From: Chaenocephalus aceratus
Taxonomy: Eukaryota > Chordata > Actinopteri > Perciformes > Channichthyidae
Direction of reading: 5' to 3'
Length of the DNA stretch: 64,000 bases
Assembly (NCBI GenBank): GCA_023974075.1
Contig: CM043792.1
Span: 24,309,514 to 24,373,513 of the forward strand
The position numbers were made by a program, and so were the translations under genes. The stretch's first letter is position 1. Each line of letters opens with the position of its first letter. The notes below the pieces were generated by a model. It did not search any database. It worked only from the letters and a program-made list of their open reading frames with translations, and was not told the DNA's origin. This document shows, one piece after another, positions 49,501 to 61,979 of the stretch.

Positions 49501-51339
49501 ATTTCCATTGCATGTGGTCAGGTGGCCATTTTGCAGGGGTGGATCTAAAGCTACCAATCATTAGATCAGTGGAGTCTCACTGACATGGGTTTAGACAACA
49601 ATTGTTGTGTCTCTAAAACTGTATTTTGTTTTTATTTTAGTTGTAAACTAGCTAGTCTACCTGGGTGTGAACGAGAACCCTGATTGTGGAACAGTATTTC
49701 TTCAAGTGAGCGAAATCCTTGTCCAGCTGTTTCTTTCCTGACTCATCCTGCCACTTCTTGCTGTACTTGGTGAAGGCCTTCTTCTTGCTCTTGAACCTGA
49801 GAAACAAAAAAGCCCAGTTTAGATAGAAGAAATAGTGGTGTTCGTAGGGCAACAACTGTGTGCTCAATTAACTGCAAATAAGGGGAACACACACCAGTTT
49901 TTGTAAAATCTGCGCTTGCACTCATCACCAAGATGCTCAGCGAAGATTGTTTTAAAGGAACGTATGCCACGGGGAGTCTCAATGTATCCCACAATCCCCA
50001 CTACGATGACTGGTGGAGTTTCAATGATGGTAACAGCCTCGACTCCCTCTCGATGTGCCACCTCTGTGGGGTAAACCAGGCAAATATTAATCCACTGAGT
50101 TATTTCAACAGTCAGTATTTGGTAATGCTCACACAAGCAAAGTCTATTAACAATGGAAATGATTATTGAACAATATAGAATGGCACCTCAATAACAATGC
50201 AATAATGTATTACTGTGATGTGGATTTAATGAAGCTAAACCCTATTAAATGCTTACAGAACACAGTAGGGTGCCATGTAACACCTGCTCTTACAAGTCCA
50301 TTATCCTCTGAAAAGAGCAGTAAACATCACAAAAAATCATTGTTTCTTTGCTAAATCCTCCCATGCCGCCATGTTACAGTTGTACATACTTAGGGCTGTG
50401 CGGCGCATATCCCTCACTATGTGGGTCATGCCAGCTTTGTACCCCAGGAAAGCAGTGAGGTGGACAGGTTTGCTGGGGTCATCTTTGGGCCATGTGCGCA
50501 CCTGGCCACGATGTTTCTTACAACGCTTTCGGGGGAGGAACCCCATGTGCCCATGTCGGGGTGCATGGAATTTACGATGAGACTGTAGAGGCACAGAGTT
50601 ACTTGTTAACATGAAACATGAGATGTATTACAAATTCATGTTTTTAAAAACACTTTAAGAACTACAGTATTAGATAAAAAAAAGAGACACATTCATCCTT
50701 GCCTTTAATAAATGTAATACAATTATTTTATTATCAATAATCTGGTGATTAGTTACTTTAATTAATCAATTGGTCTATAAAACGTTGGAAAATAGTTATA
50801 CATTTCAAGGGTGATGTCTTTGGATGTCTTGTTAAATTAATCGAAACCCCAAGACTATTAAGTTAAATATGATATAAAGCATATAAAGCATATAATCTTC
50901 ATATATTGTTGTATGAAACATTAATTTAACAATGAATCGATCATCAAAGTTGTTGTATTTATTTGTTGATTGACAGCCCTAGTAAAATGTAGTCATCTGT
51001 CTGGTTTCTGTACAGCTTTATTATTAAAAATGTAATTCCATTAATATGAAATGGCCTCTGAATGGTCTAATAAAAAGAAACAATACATCAAAAGAATAAA
51101 CTGTAATAGAAGTCCCTTTTAAAAATAAAGTCATAGACTCATATGGGATATTAAAAGAAGTCGCCATTTCAGTTCTACACGTGGTCTCATCAAAGCAGCC
51201 ATTACAAGATTCAATATTCTTTATATTCCCTTATAAAACCAAGTGTTCAAACAAAGTGATGATAACCCCCACACACATGCACACAAGTAGAAAAAAACTG
51301 CAAATTAAAATATACTAAAATAGAAGGAGCACTGACCAT
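46566..51339 (-). CDS. rpl3l: 60S ribosomal protein L3-like (uL3 paralogue)
   Basis: Large-subunit ribosomal protein of the uL3 family, which helps shape the peptidyl-transferase centre; RPL3L is the muscle paralogue in mammals. Ten exons: 51339-51337 (the ATG only), 50582-50390, 50063-49895, 49796-49661, 48547-48361, 48274-48114, 47495-47394, 47130-47035, 46866-46747 and 46625-46566; 408 residues. It begins [63 protein letters not shown] and [15 protein letters not shown] are all intact. The start codon is split from the rest by an intron directly after ATG, a common RP layout. Synteny (next to ndufb10 and rps2) argues for rpl3l, but the C-terminal GPLKKD resembles RPL3 more, so identity rests on gene order. 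Confidence 0.9.
47135..47170. repeat. Two-copy 18-bp tandem repeat near rpl3l exon 8
   Basis: The unit AACAGTGAAGTGGATACA occurs twice without mismatch, beginning 5 bp upstream (in transcript sense) of the rpl3l exon-8 acceptor, so it occupies the branch-point and polypyrimidine zone. Confidence 0.9.
48604..49030 (-). mobile_element. Truncated L2-like LINE in rpl3l intron 4
   Basis: The segment 48,604-48,937 aligns with the 3' part of the LINE at 28,130-28,460 (shared GTGGAGTCGAAAGAGATGAG and CAGTCTGCGCCGGAAGGTGT). Adjoining it, a minus-strand frame ends [20 protein letters not shown] and RRRLKTHLF, a LINE C-terminus. It is inserted in the intron between exons 4 and 5. Confidence 0.8.
49110..49316 (-). 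mobile_element. tRNA-derived V-type SINE
   Basis: On the minus strand there is a Pol III A-box-like GTGGTGCAGTGGGTTGAGC, a B-box GGTTCAAACC, a central CCTGGGCAAGACACTTCACC block, and a tail with TGTAAGTCGCTTTGGATAGA. The tail matches the 3' end of the L2-like LINEs in this window, consistent with SINE mobilisation by L2 machinery. Confidence 0.8.
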
Positions 51340-52105
51340 GTCTGATGTCTGTCAAGTCGAGGAATAGAAAGAGAGAGGTGCTGGTGTAAGGGTCACACTT
51401 AAGATGTTACGGGTGTAAGGGCTCTAAATTGGTGCTTGGCCCAGTTGAGGAGTGGTGTTGTTTTTCAAGTAAGGCAATCTCTGCCAAGTTATGACAGGAG
51501 AGGAGGGGGTTAATATCAGAGGACTGACGTGGTGGGGAGGCCCAGTGGACAGTGACTACTTGACCAAGAAAGGAGACAAAGGGTTGAAGAAATATGTTCA
51601 TTGTGGCCAACATTATTAGTGGAATGTAACAATAATTTAAGTACTGTAATATTTGTAGGAACTTTTTTTTACTATATTTATTTGAGAGATATACTTCTTT
51701 TATATGTTTACTATTATTGTCTGTCAATAATACGTTTTTAAAAATAGTTAGAGAACATGAGTGCCAGCCTTGCACCACCACCTGCTGCCTTTCCATGGTA
51801 CAACAACTCTAAATGTAACTTTTACCCTTCAAACTTTGTTAAAAAATATATATATGTAATGTAACTGAGCTTTAGATAATTTTTTGGGATATTATGTGTA
51901 ACGAGTAACGACTACATTTTGATTCATCAGAACAAAACCTACGTTTACATTTGCCAACCTCTATTTCGCCATAGATTTGTATCTTCTGCACATGGCTTTA
52001 TTCAGTATTGGAATAATATAGGTTTAATTTCTAGAATATAGCATGGCTGCTTTTTAATTTATTTTAATTTAATAATGTTAAGTAAGTCTTTCAATTCTCG
52101 AAGTG
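51340..52105. promoter_or_regulatory. Divergent region rpl3l / ndufb10
   Basis: The rpl3l start (51339, minus) and the ndufb10 start (52274, plus) are 935 bp apart. A pyrimidine stretch CCTCTCTCTTTC upstream of the rpl3l ATG could be a 5' TOP. A 129-codon minus frame here (51407-51796) has no recognisable domain and is not called. Confidence 0.45.
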
Positions 52106-52117
52106 ACACACTCCTGT

Positions 52118-52180
52118 AAAGTAGGTGGCGGTATGCACCTTTAAACGTTGGTTTGTAGTCCGCAATTCATACAGAAGAAG
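52118..52180 (+). repeat. Promoter-proximal GTAGGTGGCGGTATGC repeat
   Basis: Reads AGTAGGTGGCGGTATGCACC, then CGTTGGTTTGTAGTCCGC, then AGAAGAAGAA. Nearly the same as 21,486-21,560. It ends about 95 bp before the ndufb10 start codon. Confidence 0.7.
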
Positions 52181-52189
52181 AATATATTC

Positions 52190-52201
52190 TGCGCATGCGC
52201 A
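52190..52201 (+). promoter_or_regulatory. NRF-1 binding site of ndufb10
   Basis: TGCGCATGCGCA is a perfect match to the palindromic NRF-1 consensus. It lies 73 bp upstream of the ndufb10 start codon. NRF-1 is the classic activator of nuclear genes for respiratory-chain subunits, so the site suits the gene. Confidence 0.75.
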
Positions 52202-52273
52202 TTCTCCACCACGAAAGGAGAGCTGCTGAGGTCGAATTGAAGGATTTCATTATCGTGGTCAAAATAAGGCAAA

Positions 52274-54369
52274 ATGAAGGACCATGATAACGCAGCATAT
52301 CCGGAGCCTCCGAGGAAGACTCCGGTTGTGGATAAACAGACATCATTGCCAAACCCGGCCGTGATCCTGACTAACCTCTTCTATTACTCCGTGGATGTGC
52401 CTGTCTCCAAATTTAAAGGTAACTCAAGCTAACAGAGCTAACTGGGCTAACAGGCTAGCACAACAACACAGCTAAAGTTATCAGTCATACAGCTGGTTTA
52501 ACTTAATAACAATGCCATACATGCTGTGTCCTTGCAAAGGAGTAACATTAAATACATAACAAGACTGGCTTTAGGCAATAAAATACATAGTAAGCTAGCT
52601 ATGTCTGCACTTTTAGCTAGGTGTTATGCTGGCCAGCAACATTCGTGTATATCAAATCACAGTACGTGTCCTTGCTTTGCGTTACGTTTAACTACGTCTT
52701 TGTTTATATATGTGTTTTTTTATTCTCTCCTCCAGGTGTGCTTGACAGTATTCGGTCTAACAACAAGTCGGTGTACTACCACCAGAAGTTCCGCCGTATT
52801 CCCGAACTGACAGACTGCGAGAATGGAGATTACCTCTGCTACTATGAGGCTGAGATGCAGTGGAGGAGAGACTAGTAAGTAACAGACAGAGATGCACATC
52901 AGATGTATTCATCCTGATAGACATGCGAGTGCTCAAGATATTTTAGTATTAAGATACGATATACATACAGGATTGCCGAGTGTAACAGGTGGCTTGGTAT
53001 AGGGGAAACATCCCTCCAGTACAGCAACGTATGAGATAATTGCAATTGTAGTGGCAGACTTGTGGTTTCGCCAAATATGTAGTTATAATATCTTAACACA
53101 TAGAGAACATTGTTCTAAAATACATTTAGAAGCAGCTGTTAATAAATAATGTCTACAACTATTTGAATGGTATATAAAATGTAAGATAACTTGAATCAGA
53201 ACTTACTGTATTTACTGTATTTTATTCCTACAATTTGATTACCGATTGTGTACTTGCCTACCATCTTTAAAACAACTAAATATGTAAAAACAAATGTTTC
53301 CAAAATAAATAAACCAAATCAAGTATTCAAAGAAGCTTTATAGGAGTGTGTTTTTAATGGATTTAAAATTAGACACAATTTGAACATGCCAGATTTCCTC
53401 AGGCAGGGCTTTCCAAAGTATTGGAGCTCTTAGAGCAAATGCCAGAGAATCAGAGCTAGAACGATTGGCTATAAGGGGAAAACGGTTTAAAGAAAGAAAA
53501 GGATATGCCCAACCAGATTTTACATGTATGTTAAAACACATGGGTAGCCCCGGTAGGGAAGCTCAAATTAGAGATGATTGAGAGACTTTTGAAAAAGACA
53601 TGTCAAGGGAGTTGCAATAGTCAAGACAACGGTGGCATAGAAATGTTTGCCTTTATTTCAAGGACTCAATAGTGAATGTATGCACCAGTAATAGAGCCTA
53701 TATCAGCTCTGGAGATGCTGTTAAAGTGTGTGACCCTGTTGTTCTGTCACTCTTTAGCAAAGTGGATCAGGAGATTGTGAAGATAGTCCAGGAGCGTATG
53801 AAGGCCTGCTATCAGAGGGAAGGATCCAGCTACAAGCAGAACTGTATCAAGGAAATTGAGCAGTTCGAAGAGACTTCCAACAACTTCCAGTTACGCTGTA
53901 AGTAATGTGATAATGGACATGTGCGGTAGAAGACACTTTAAAAACAATAACGAAAATCTACATGTCATATTACACTGCTGTTCATAAACTTGGAGATTTT
54001 ATTTACTGTCCCCTGCGTCAATCAAATGTTTTTTTTTACAAATTAAGTAGATGTAATAATAGTGTTATGAATAGGGCTGAAATAATTCTTTAAATGTTTT
54101 ATTTGATGCCCTTTTTGAAAGGGAAATGCAAAAAGCCATCTTTTTTTATAACAATTGCACAAAGGTATTTTGTTTATAACACCTTTTGGTTTTGGAGAAA
54201 TTATGATTAGACTTTTAGTAGTTCAATCGTAGTTTTTTTTACTACTAAGTCTGTTGAACTACTGACTTTCCTCTTTGCAGATGGAGACCTGGGAGCGTAT
54301 GCCAGCGGCAGGAAATGTCTCATGAAACAAAAAGAACGGATGATGGCTGATCAGGCCCAGACTTCTTAA
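52274..54369 (+). CDS. ndufb10: NADH dehydrogenase 1 beta subcomplex subunit 10
   Basis: Accessory subunit of mitochondrial complex I, on the intermembrane-space side of the membrane arm. Four exons: 52274-52418, 52736-52874, 53758-53897 and 54281-54369; 170 residues (human about 172). Hallmarks are [10 protein letters not shown] near the start, [38 protein letters not shown] across the exon 2/3 join, and [16 protein letters not shown]. The cysteines in these blocks fit the family pattern of disulfide-linked CX9C-like motifs. No cleavable presequence is evident, as is normal for this subunit. AATAAA is at 54408-54413. It is divergent from rpl3l and convergent with rps2. Confidence 0.95.
53338..53660 (-). 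mobile_element. LINE remnant in ndufb10 intron 2
   Basis: The minus strand reads in pieces as a LINE C-terminus: RCLDYCNSL, then [18 protein letters not shown] and FKSIKNTLL. It lies antisense in the intron, ending about 100 bp before exon 3. Confidence 0.75.
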
Positions 54370-55054
54370 GAACAGATCTCTACTATATGTCCTCTGTAAT
54401 ATTGTAAAATAAAATGTATGTGATAAATCATTTGTTGGTCTTTTTAGTCCTTAAAATGAAAGTTTGTATGAATGCATGAAAGTCAGAATCTGAAACCTGT
54501 ATTACCCAGCAGGTTTACACATTTGCTTTGGTATGTGTGTTGTGACACACAGAATTATCATAAACTATTTAAAGTAATTTATAACAAATTAAAGTTATAT
54601 ATGACAAATACTGTATTTAAAGTGGAGAGCTGTGCTGATTTAGAGGTAGTGAGAAGACATTTGCAGGATTTACAATTTTGAAAAGATACTCTGCATTGTG
54701 TTTTTCTGGGGTGGACAAGTCAGTGTCGGTCTCGGGACTTGTTAGTGTGGCTGGGTAGTGCAATAAAACTTGGTTGGCGCAAAAACTTCCTGTTCTCAAC
54801 AACTTCCTGCACAATAAGCTTTTATTTAGTGGGAGTGCTGACAGCATTCCAACTGTTATGCACACAATTCTTTATTCCGCCGGGTTATTTTGCGCCACTT
54901 CTCCCACATTGAACATCGCAGAAACTCCGTTCAAACATCAAAATGTTCAGCTCTGTCGGGAATCAATGGCTATTACTTTTATCATTCAAAATTCCAGAGA
55001 TACATCCCATTTTTAACATGGAAGTCAATGGAGAAACTTTTTAAGGTTACTTAA
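54370..55054. other. ndufb10 3' flank
   Basis: 3' UTR and poly(A) signal of ndufb10, then sequence without a gene. A segment at about 54,880-55,040 ('gccacttctcccacattgaa', 'cattgacttccatgttaaaa' on the minus strand) looks repeat-like but was not resolved. Confidence 0.45.
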
Positions 55055-55895
55055 CCCTTTCATGCATAGAGGTCAGTCACTACAGTGGACAGCTATTCAA
55101 AAGGTGTTTTCTTGTATAGTTACACCATCAGCCACTACATAGGACCATATTGCATCATCCCATACACTGCCACTCAGTGTAAGTGCATGATACATGTCTC
55201 TAAACTAAGATGGACCAAGTCACCCATCTATATCTTGCCAATCCTTTTATGGAAAGCGTCCCCTGCATGTATAAACTATTTGGTGACATCAAGTAACAAC
55301 TAAGGAATCATATAATTCAGAAATTATCAAAGTATTGATTTTATGTTTGCAGGAAATCATGGTTAACCACCTCTCCACTACAGGTCATGCATCACTGGCT
55401 ATATTTCAATTACAATTCATACTGGTACTGCTGCTGTTGTTCCCAGGGCCGTCCCTCCCTACAGGCAGATCATGCAGACTGTGTGGGGCCACACCTTGCG
55501 GAGGGGGGCCTCATCATCTGTGCTTAAGTGGCGCGGCACGGTTTCGCCGCTCCACTAGCACTTATCAAATAACTGTGCGTGGGGCCTCAAATTGGCCCCT
55601 GGCCCTGGTAATTCTTGAAAATACTTCATCTGCAATATCTTTTTGGGCCGTAAATCAATATACTTATATTATAATGTAATGTTAAGTTTGCACATCTTTA
55701 TCATTTTTTCAAAATGTACATCTCTTCAGTTCAAACCCTGAATGCACACTGTCCACCTGAGTGGATATATACAAATCTATTTGAAAAAACTAGATTTAAA
55801 AAAAAAAAAAAAAGTTCAAATCTTGTTTTTCATGCCCCAAGAGCAATAACACACAAATCCTGACTGAGGCTTTCATAATTCATGCATGAAAGGGT
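55055..55895. mobile_element. piggyBac-like MITE
   Basis: The left end is TTAA|CCCTTTCATGCATAGA and the right end is TTCATGCATGAAAGGG(T)|TTAA. Inverted CCCTTTCATGCAT termini next to TTAA are the piggyBac arrangement. No transposase frame is present. A GC-rich block at about 55,440-55,610, bounded by CCAGGGCC and GGCCCTGG, may be a second element nested inside. Confidence 0.7.
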
Positions 55896-56256
55896 TTAAA
55901 GAACGTCCTGATTTTTATTCACACCCTTAGTGTGGGTTGAATAGGATACTGTCAAATGTTTCCATTTGCATTTAATTTATCTTCCTCATATCCATGAACA
56001 TTGAATAGGACTCTTGATTTGAATAGGCAATTTTGACCTAGGTATTTAATTTGCAGAATTGGCCAAAAGCATTTGCCTGGTTCTTTTAGCAGGATATATA
56101 ATATTGATTCAACTCAATATAAAAAATTAAAAAAAACATCTAATTTATTGTAGTCTGACATTGGACAAAACATGCATCTTACATAATAGTGTCTTTTTAT
56201 TTAGCAACACCCCTGTTTAACACAAGACAAACACATTGCATGTTGTTTCAGAACGT
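55896..56256. other. Intergenic DNA before rps2 3' end
   Basis: AT-rich sequence without a recognised feature between the MITE and the rps2 poly(A) signal. Confidence 0.5.
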
Positions 56257-56262
56257 TTTATT
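56257..56262 (-). terminator. rps2 polyadenylation signal
   Basis: AATAAA on the minus strand, 20 nt past the rps2 stop codon; very short 3' UTRs are usual for ribosomal-protein mRNAs. Confidence 0.7.
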
Positions 56263-56281
56263 CAACGACTGTACAAAAACT

Positions 56282-58339
<2,058 letters not shown>

Positions 58340-58355
<16 letters not shown>

Positions 58356-58386
58356 AACCACGAGAAGTCAAACCGGGCTTTATATA
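58340..58386 (-). promoter_or_regulatory. rps2 core promoter: TATA box and TOP tract
   Basis: On the minus strand TATATAAA (58386-58379) is followed about 25-30 nt later by TTCTTCTTCCCG, a 5' terminal oligopyrimidine tract, then the first-exon donor. TOP mRNAs are translated under mTOR/LARP1 control, as expected for a ribosomal protein. Confidence 0.65.
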
Positions 58387-58499
58387 GAGCTGGGCTAAAG
58401 AGTCTCGCGATATCTCCTCTAGAGAAAGCATACAAAACACTGCCCCCAAGCGGCAGCTTTTCAGAACTGACCTGTAAGAGCTCTATTATCTATCTATCT

Positions 58500-59081
58500 A
58501 TTCTATTTTATCGCATTAATGACATCATATTTTAGCATTTAAAAAAGCAAACAATACAAATAGGCATATTCATCCACTTAAGTCCTTTATAGTAAAATGC
58601 TCTGCGACTGTTAAGCTTTCATTCTGTTGGTGAACACGATTTGTTTTATTTATGTATGTGCATATGTACACATAAGCCAGTAAGAATTAAGTAATATGTT
58701 TTAACAGTTAGAAGCTAAAATTATCTTATAAAGATTCCTCCCTCTTAAAATATCAATAGTCATAGCCTTAATATAAGAGCTTATTATGTAATCTATTGTA
58801 TCGCATTAATGACATCATATTTCAGCATTTAAAAAAGCAAACAAAACAAATAGGCATATTCATCCACTTATAACTCCTTTATAGTAAAATGCTCTGCGAC
58901 TGTTAAGCTTTCATTCTGTTGGCGAACATAATTTGTTTTATTTATGTATTTGCATATCTACACATAAGCCAGTAAGAATTTAGGAATATGTTTAAACAGT
59001 TAGAAGCTAAAATTAGACTATAGATATTTTAAGGGGGGGAATAAAGATTCCTCCCTCTTAAAATATCAATAGTCATCGCCT
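58500..59081. repeat. Direct tandem duplication, ~290-bp unit
   Basis: The unit at about 58,510-58,775 is repeated at about 58,800-59,081 with roughly 90% identity: shared TCGCATTAATGACATCATAT, AATGCTCTGCGACTGTTAAG and AGATTCCTCCCTCTTAAAAT. The second copy contains a small insertion (about 59,010-59,040). It is located between the rps2 promoter and the rnf151 3' end. Confidence 0.9.
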
Positions 59082-59482
59082 AAAAGAAAAAGATAAAAAC
59101 AACAAATGCATCAGAAGAAGAAAATAAAAAGTCCACACGTGTCTTGTGAAATATGAATAAATGTCTGATCAAGACTTAAATGTTCTGGAAAGCGCAGTCA
59201 TGAGTTAGATGTAGGCTATGTTTGCACAGTTCTGGTAAAGGTTTGCATTAATACGAGTATTCATCTGTAAGGAAAGCTTTTCTCCTGAATGAAAGTCAGG
59301 ATGACAGTGTTCATTTTAAATACTTTATTAACAAAATATAGGAAACTACAGCACACATTTTTTTTACAAATTCACTCTTTTTAATCATGTACCACCTACA
59401 TATTTTAAAACGCACCCACACTTTCAAATAAATAAACACATGCAGAAATTACAACCATCAGCAGCAGTAGTAAGTGACTCCC
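59082..59482. other. rnf151 3' region
   Basis: Downstream flank and probable 3' UTR of rnf151. A minus-strand AATAAA (plus TTTATT near 59,326) could be its poly(A) signal. No other feature. Confidence 0.5.
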
Positions 59483-61337
59483 TCAGCAGTTGCTGGTGTT
59501 GCTACTTGGAGTCCCGCTCGAGCTTCCACTGCTCTCTCCACGGTCCTCCTCTTCTACCTTGTGCAGGTCGTCCATCACCTCCAGGCTCTCGCAGATCAGC
59601 CCTATCTGCCTCTTCATGTGGGTCATGGTGCTCTGCATCCTCCTCATCTTCCTCTGCAGGGTGGTGGCGATGGCCCTGTGGTTCCTCTGTCTGATTTCAT
59701 GCTCCTGCCTCAGTTGCTTGTAGCAGTTGTGTTGGGCCTGGGTGCGGTGTGAGAGGATGGTCCCGCAGCCCATGTGGCAGGGCTGACGCCAGTGTTCGCA
59801 GTGGCGTGCGTGGGTGTCCAGGTCCCTGCGGAGGAGCTGCGCCCGGCAGCCCTGGTAGGGACAGGGGATGAGCTCGTAGAGGCAGCTCAAGCTGTGGCAA
59901 TACTGCTCCGAGAGGGAGAAGGTCTCTGCACAACCACGGATCTCATTCTTACACTGTAAGAGAGAGCAGACACAGAGAAACACAAAGAAATAATGTGGTC
60001 ATAAAATCCAGAATTCACATACATCTGCATCTAGCCTGCAGCGGAGGGAAAATCCTAGTAAGCTGACTTTATTATTCAAGCAGAGGCAGAGGTGAAATTA
60101 TAAGTGGTCAATTCTAATCCTTCATTGCATTTTTTTGTCATTGACCTCTCCCGAGAGCTTCAACATAGTGCTGGTTTACATTTAAGGCCATGATATTATT
60201 GATGTGTGTTGCTCCTTTAAGTATTAATGAAGCTACTCAAATGTCACTCAAATGAGAGTTGTCATAATAACAGTACATCACATTGACCAAAAAATATGTT
60301 TTAATGTACAAGTATTTTTTTAAAGCTTCCTACCTTGATCTTCATGCGGCCAATAGATTTGCTCAGCTTGAACATGACAAAGATAAGGCTTGTGTTTACA
60401 GACTTCCTGCAGCAGGGGCAGGTCTCCTGTCTGTGGAGAATAAACAACACTTAGTCCCGTTCTCTTGTTAGGACCAGGCATGATTATAACAATCCAATAC
60501 AGGATAACTTTACACTGATCTCGTCCCATGTTATGTTCAGTACCTCTTAAGCCACTGTAAAATGCATTTCTTGCAGAAGATGTGGTGGCACGCTGCTCTT
60601 ACTGGACACTTGAGGACCCCCTGGCATATAGTGCAGATCAGATCGTAGTCTGGAGTGTCCACAAACAGCTCCACATCGTAGCCCCCGCTCTGTGATGACA
60701 CCTCTGGGTCCGCCTGGTGGGGGCCAAATAAATATTACCTTATTATTGTGTATCATCATTTTCTTATATTTCACGGCAACAATAACGTGTAAAGTATAGT
60801 TTCAGCTCCAATCATGGACAAACTGTGAGCCTTTATGTACCAACAGGTGAGTATTTTCTCCACATCTGCCTACAACCCATCCACAGTGTTTTCAACATAG
60901 AGGCAAGAGATGACAAAACAAAATTGTTCTAGAAAGTCATATGACTGATAATATGATAACGAAAAGGTCAGTGTAAACCTTAAAAAACATCATAAACAAC
61001 ATATGAGACCATTACAAAATACTTATAAACACGTAAACGTTTGGCATTATTTCCATAATCGATTGTTAACATTTTTATAAAATGTAATAAAAACAATAAA
61101 AATATACCATGAAACTAATGCAAGACTGTGTTTTGTATAGGGGAAGACACATCTAACAGTTCACCAAATGTATTATGAAAGTAGCTGATTCAATATTAAG
61201 GATAGGCCTATGTATGTGTACATTTTTTTAAATGAACCCAAAGTAAAAGTTAGTAAAATGGAGAAATTAATTTAAAAAAAGAACAGAAGCTGTTGTGTAC
61301 TTACCATGTCAATCTTCTTTCCCCGCCGTGTTTCCAT
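59483..61337 (-). CDS. rnf151: RING finger protein 151
   Basis: Predicted E3 ubiquitin ligase; the mammalian protein is testis-specific and linked to acrosome formation. Four coding exons: 61337-61305, 60713-60544, 60430-60334 and 59953-59483; 256 residues (human about 245). A C3HC4 RING is complete: [20 protein letters not shown], and ETCPCCRKS. After it come TRAF-type zinc-finger cysteine/histidine clusters ([45 protein letters not shown]). The C-terminus is Arg-rich, possibly coiled, ending in a Ser-rich tail ([14 protein letters not shown]). The start [11 protein letters not shown] is the first ATG; another lies at the end of exon 1. Gene order next to tbl3 supports the name over related RNF41-like proteins. 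Confidence 0.9.
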
Positions 61338-61979
61338 TCCCAGCACAGGTTTACTCCATATCGGTGCTCTCACATGTCACACACCCGTGTTATCAATGCA
61401 ACACATACATGAACATTCCTGACCAAACATGAAGAAGGGACCATGTCTGTGTGGGTGTGTGTGAGGACAAATGAAAACAGTAAAATATGAAAACGAAGAG
61501 AGATAATGGCGCTCGCTATGAAGCGCGTCCTTTCCCTGCTGTTCTAGCATCAAAGCTCACCCTGCGTCAAACAGGAACTTTTCAACATGAATAGCTGCAA
61601 CTGAGTCTATTGTTGTGAGTCTGGGGGACTCACATTTAAAGTCAAAGTTCATTTTGTGAACCTTATGATCACATACAACTAGCCTTTTTTACTAATAAAG
61701 TTCATTTTAACAAAAAAAACCGAGTATACTATAGACACTAGTATAAACGTTGTTTTATGATTAAATATATCTCTGTTTACATTTTGACAATGGAATCGAG
61801 AGAAACCTTCTGACCAATCACAGCTCAGTGCCATCGGATGACGTACAATGTGTGCGACTCGATTATCAACATGCGGCATGGATGTGTTGATTTCAGCCAA
61901 CGTGTGAAGTGAAAAATAAGTAAATTACATTATTTCAGCTTCTAGATATACACAGGTGTTGGAATTTTTCGCAGGCAAG
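61338..61979. promoter_or_regulatory. Divergent region rnf151 / tbl3
   Basis: About 640 bp between opposite start codons. The tbl3 start itself sits in GCAAGATGGC, which resembles the YY1-type motif often overlapping start sites of housekeeping genes. No TATA box is evident. Confidence 0.4.

Noticed and set aside
51407..51796. 129-codon minus frame between rpl3l and ndufb10
   Set aside because: No recognisable domain, no start context or splice links, and it lies in a short divergent promoter region.
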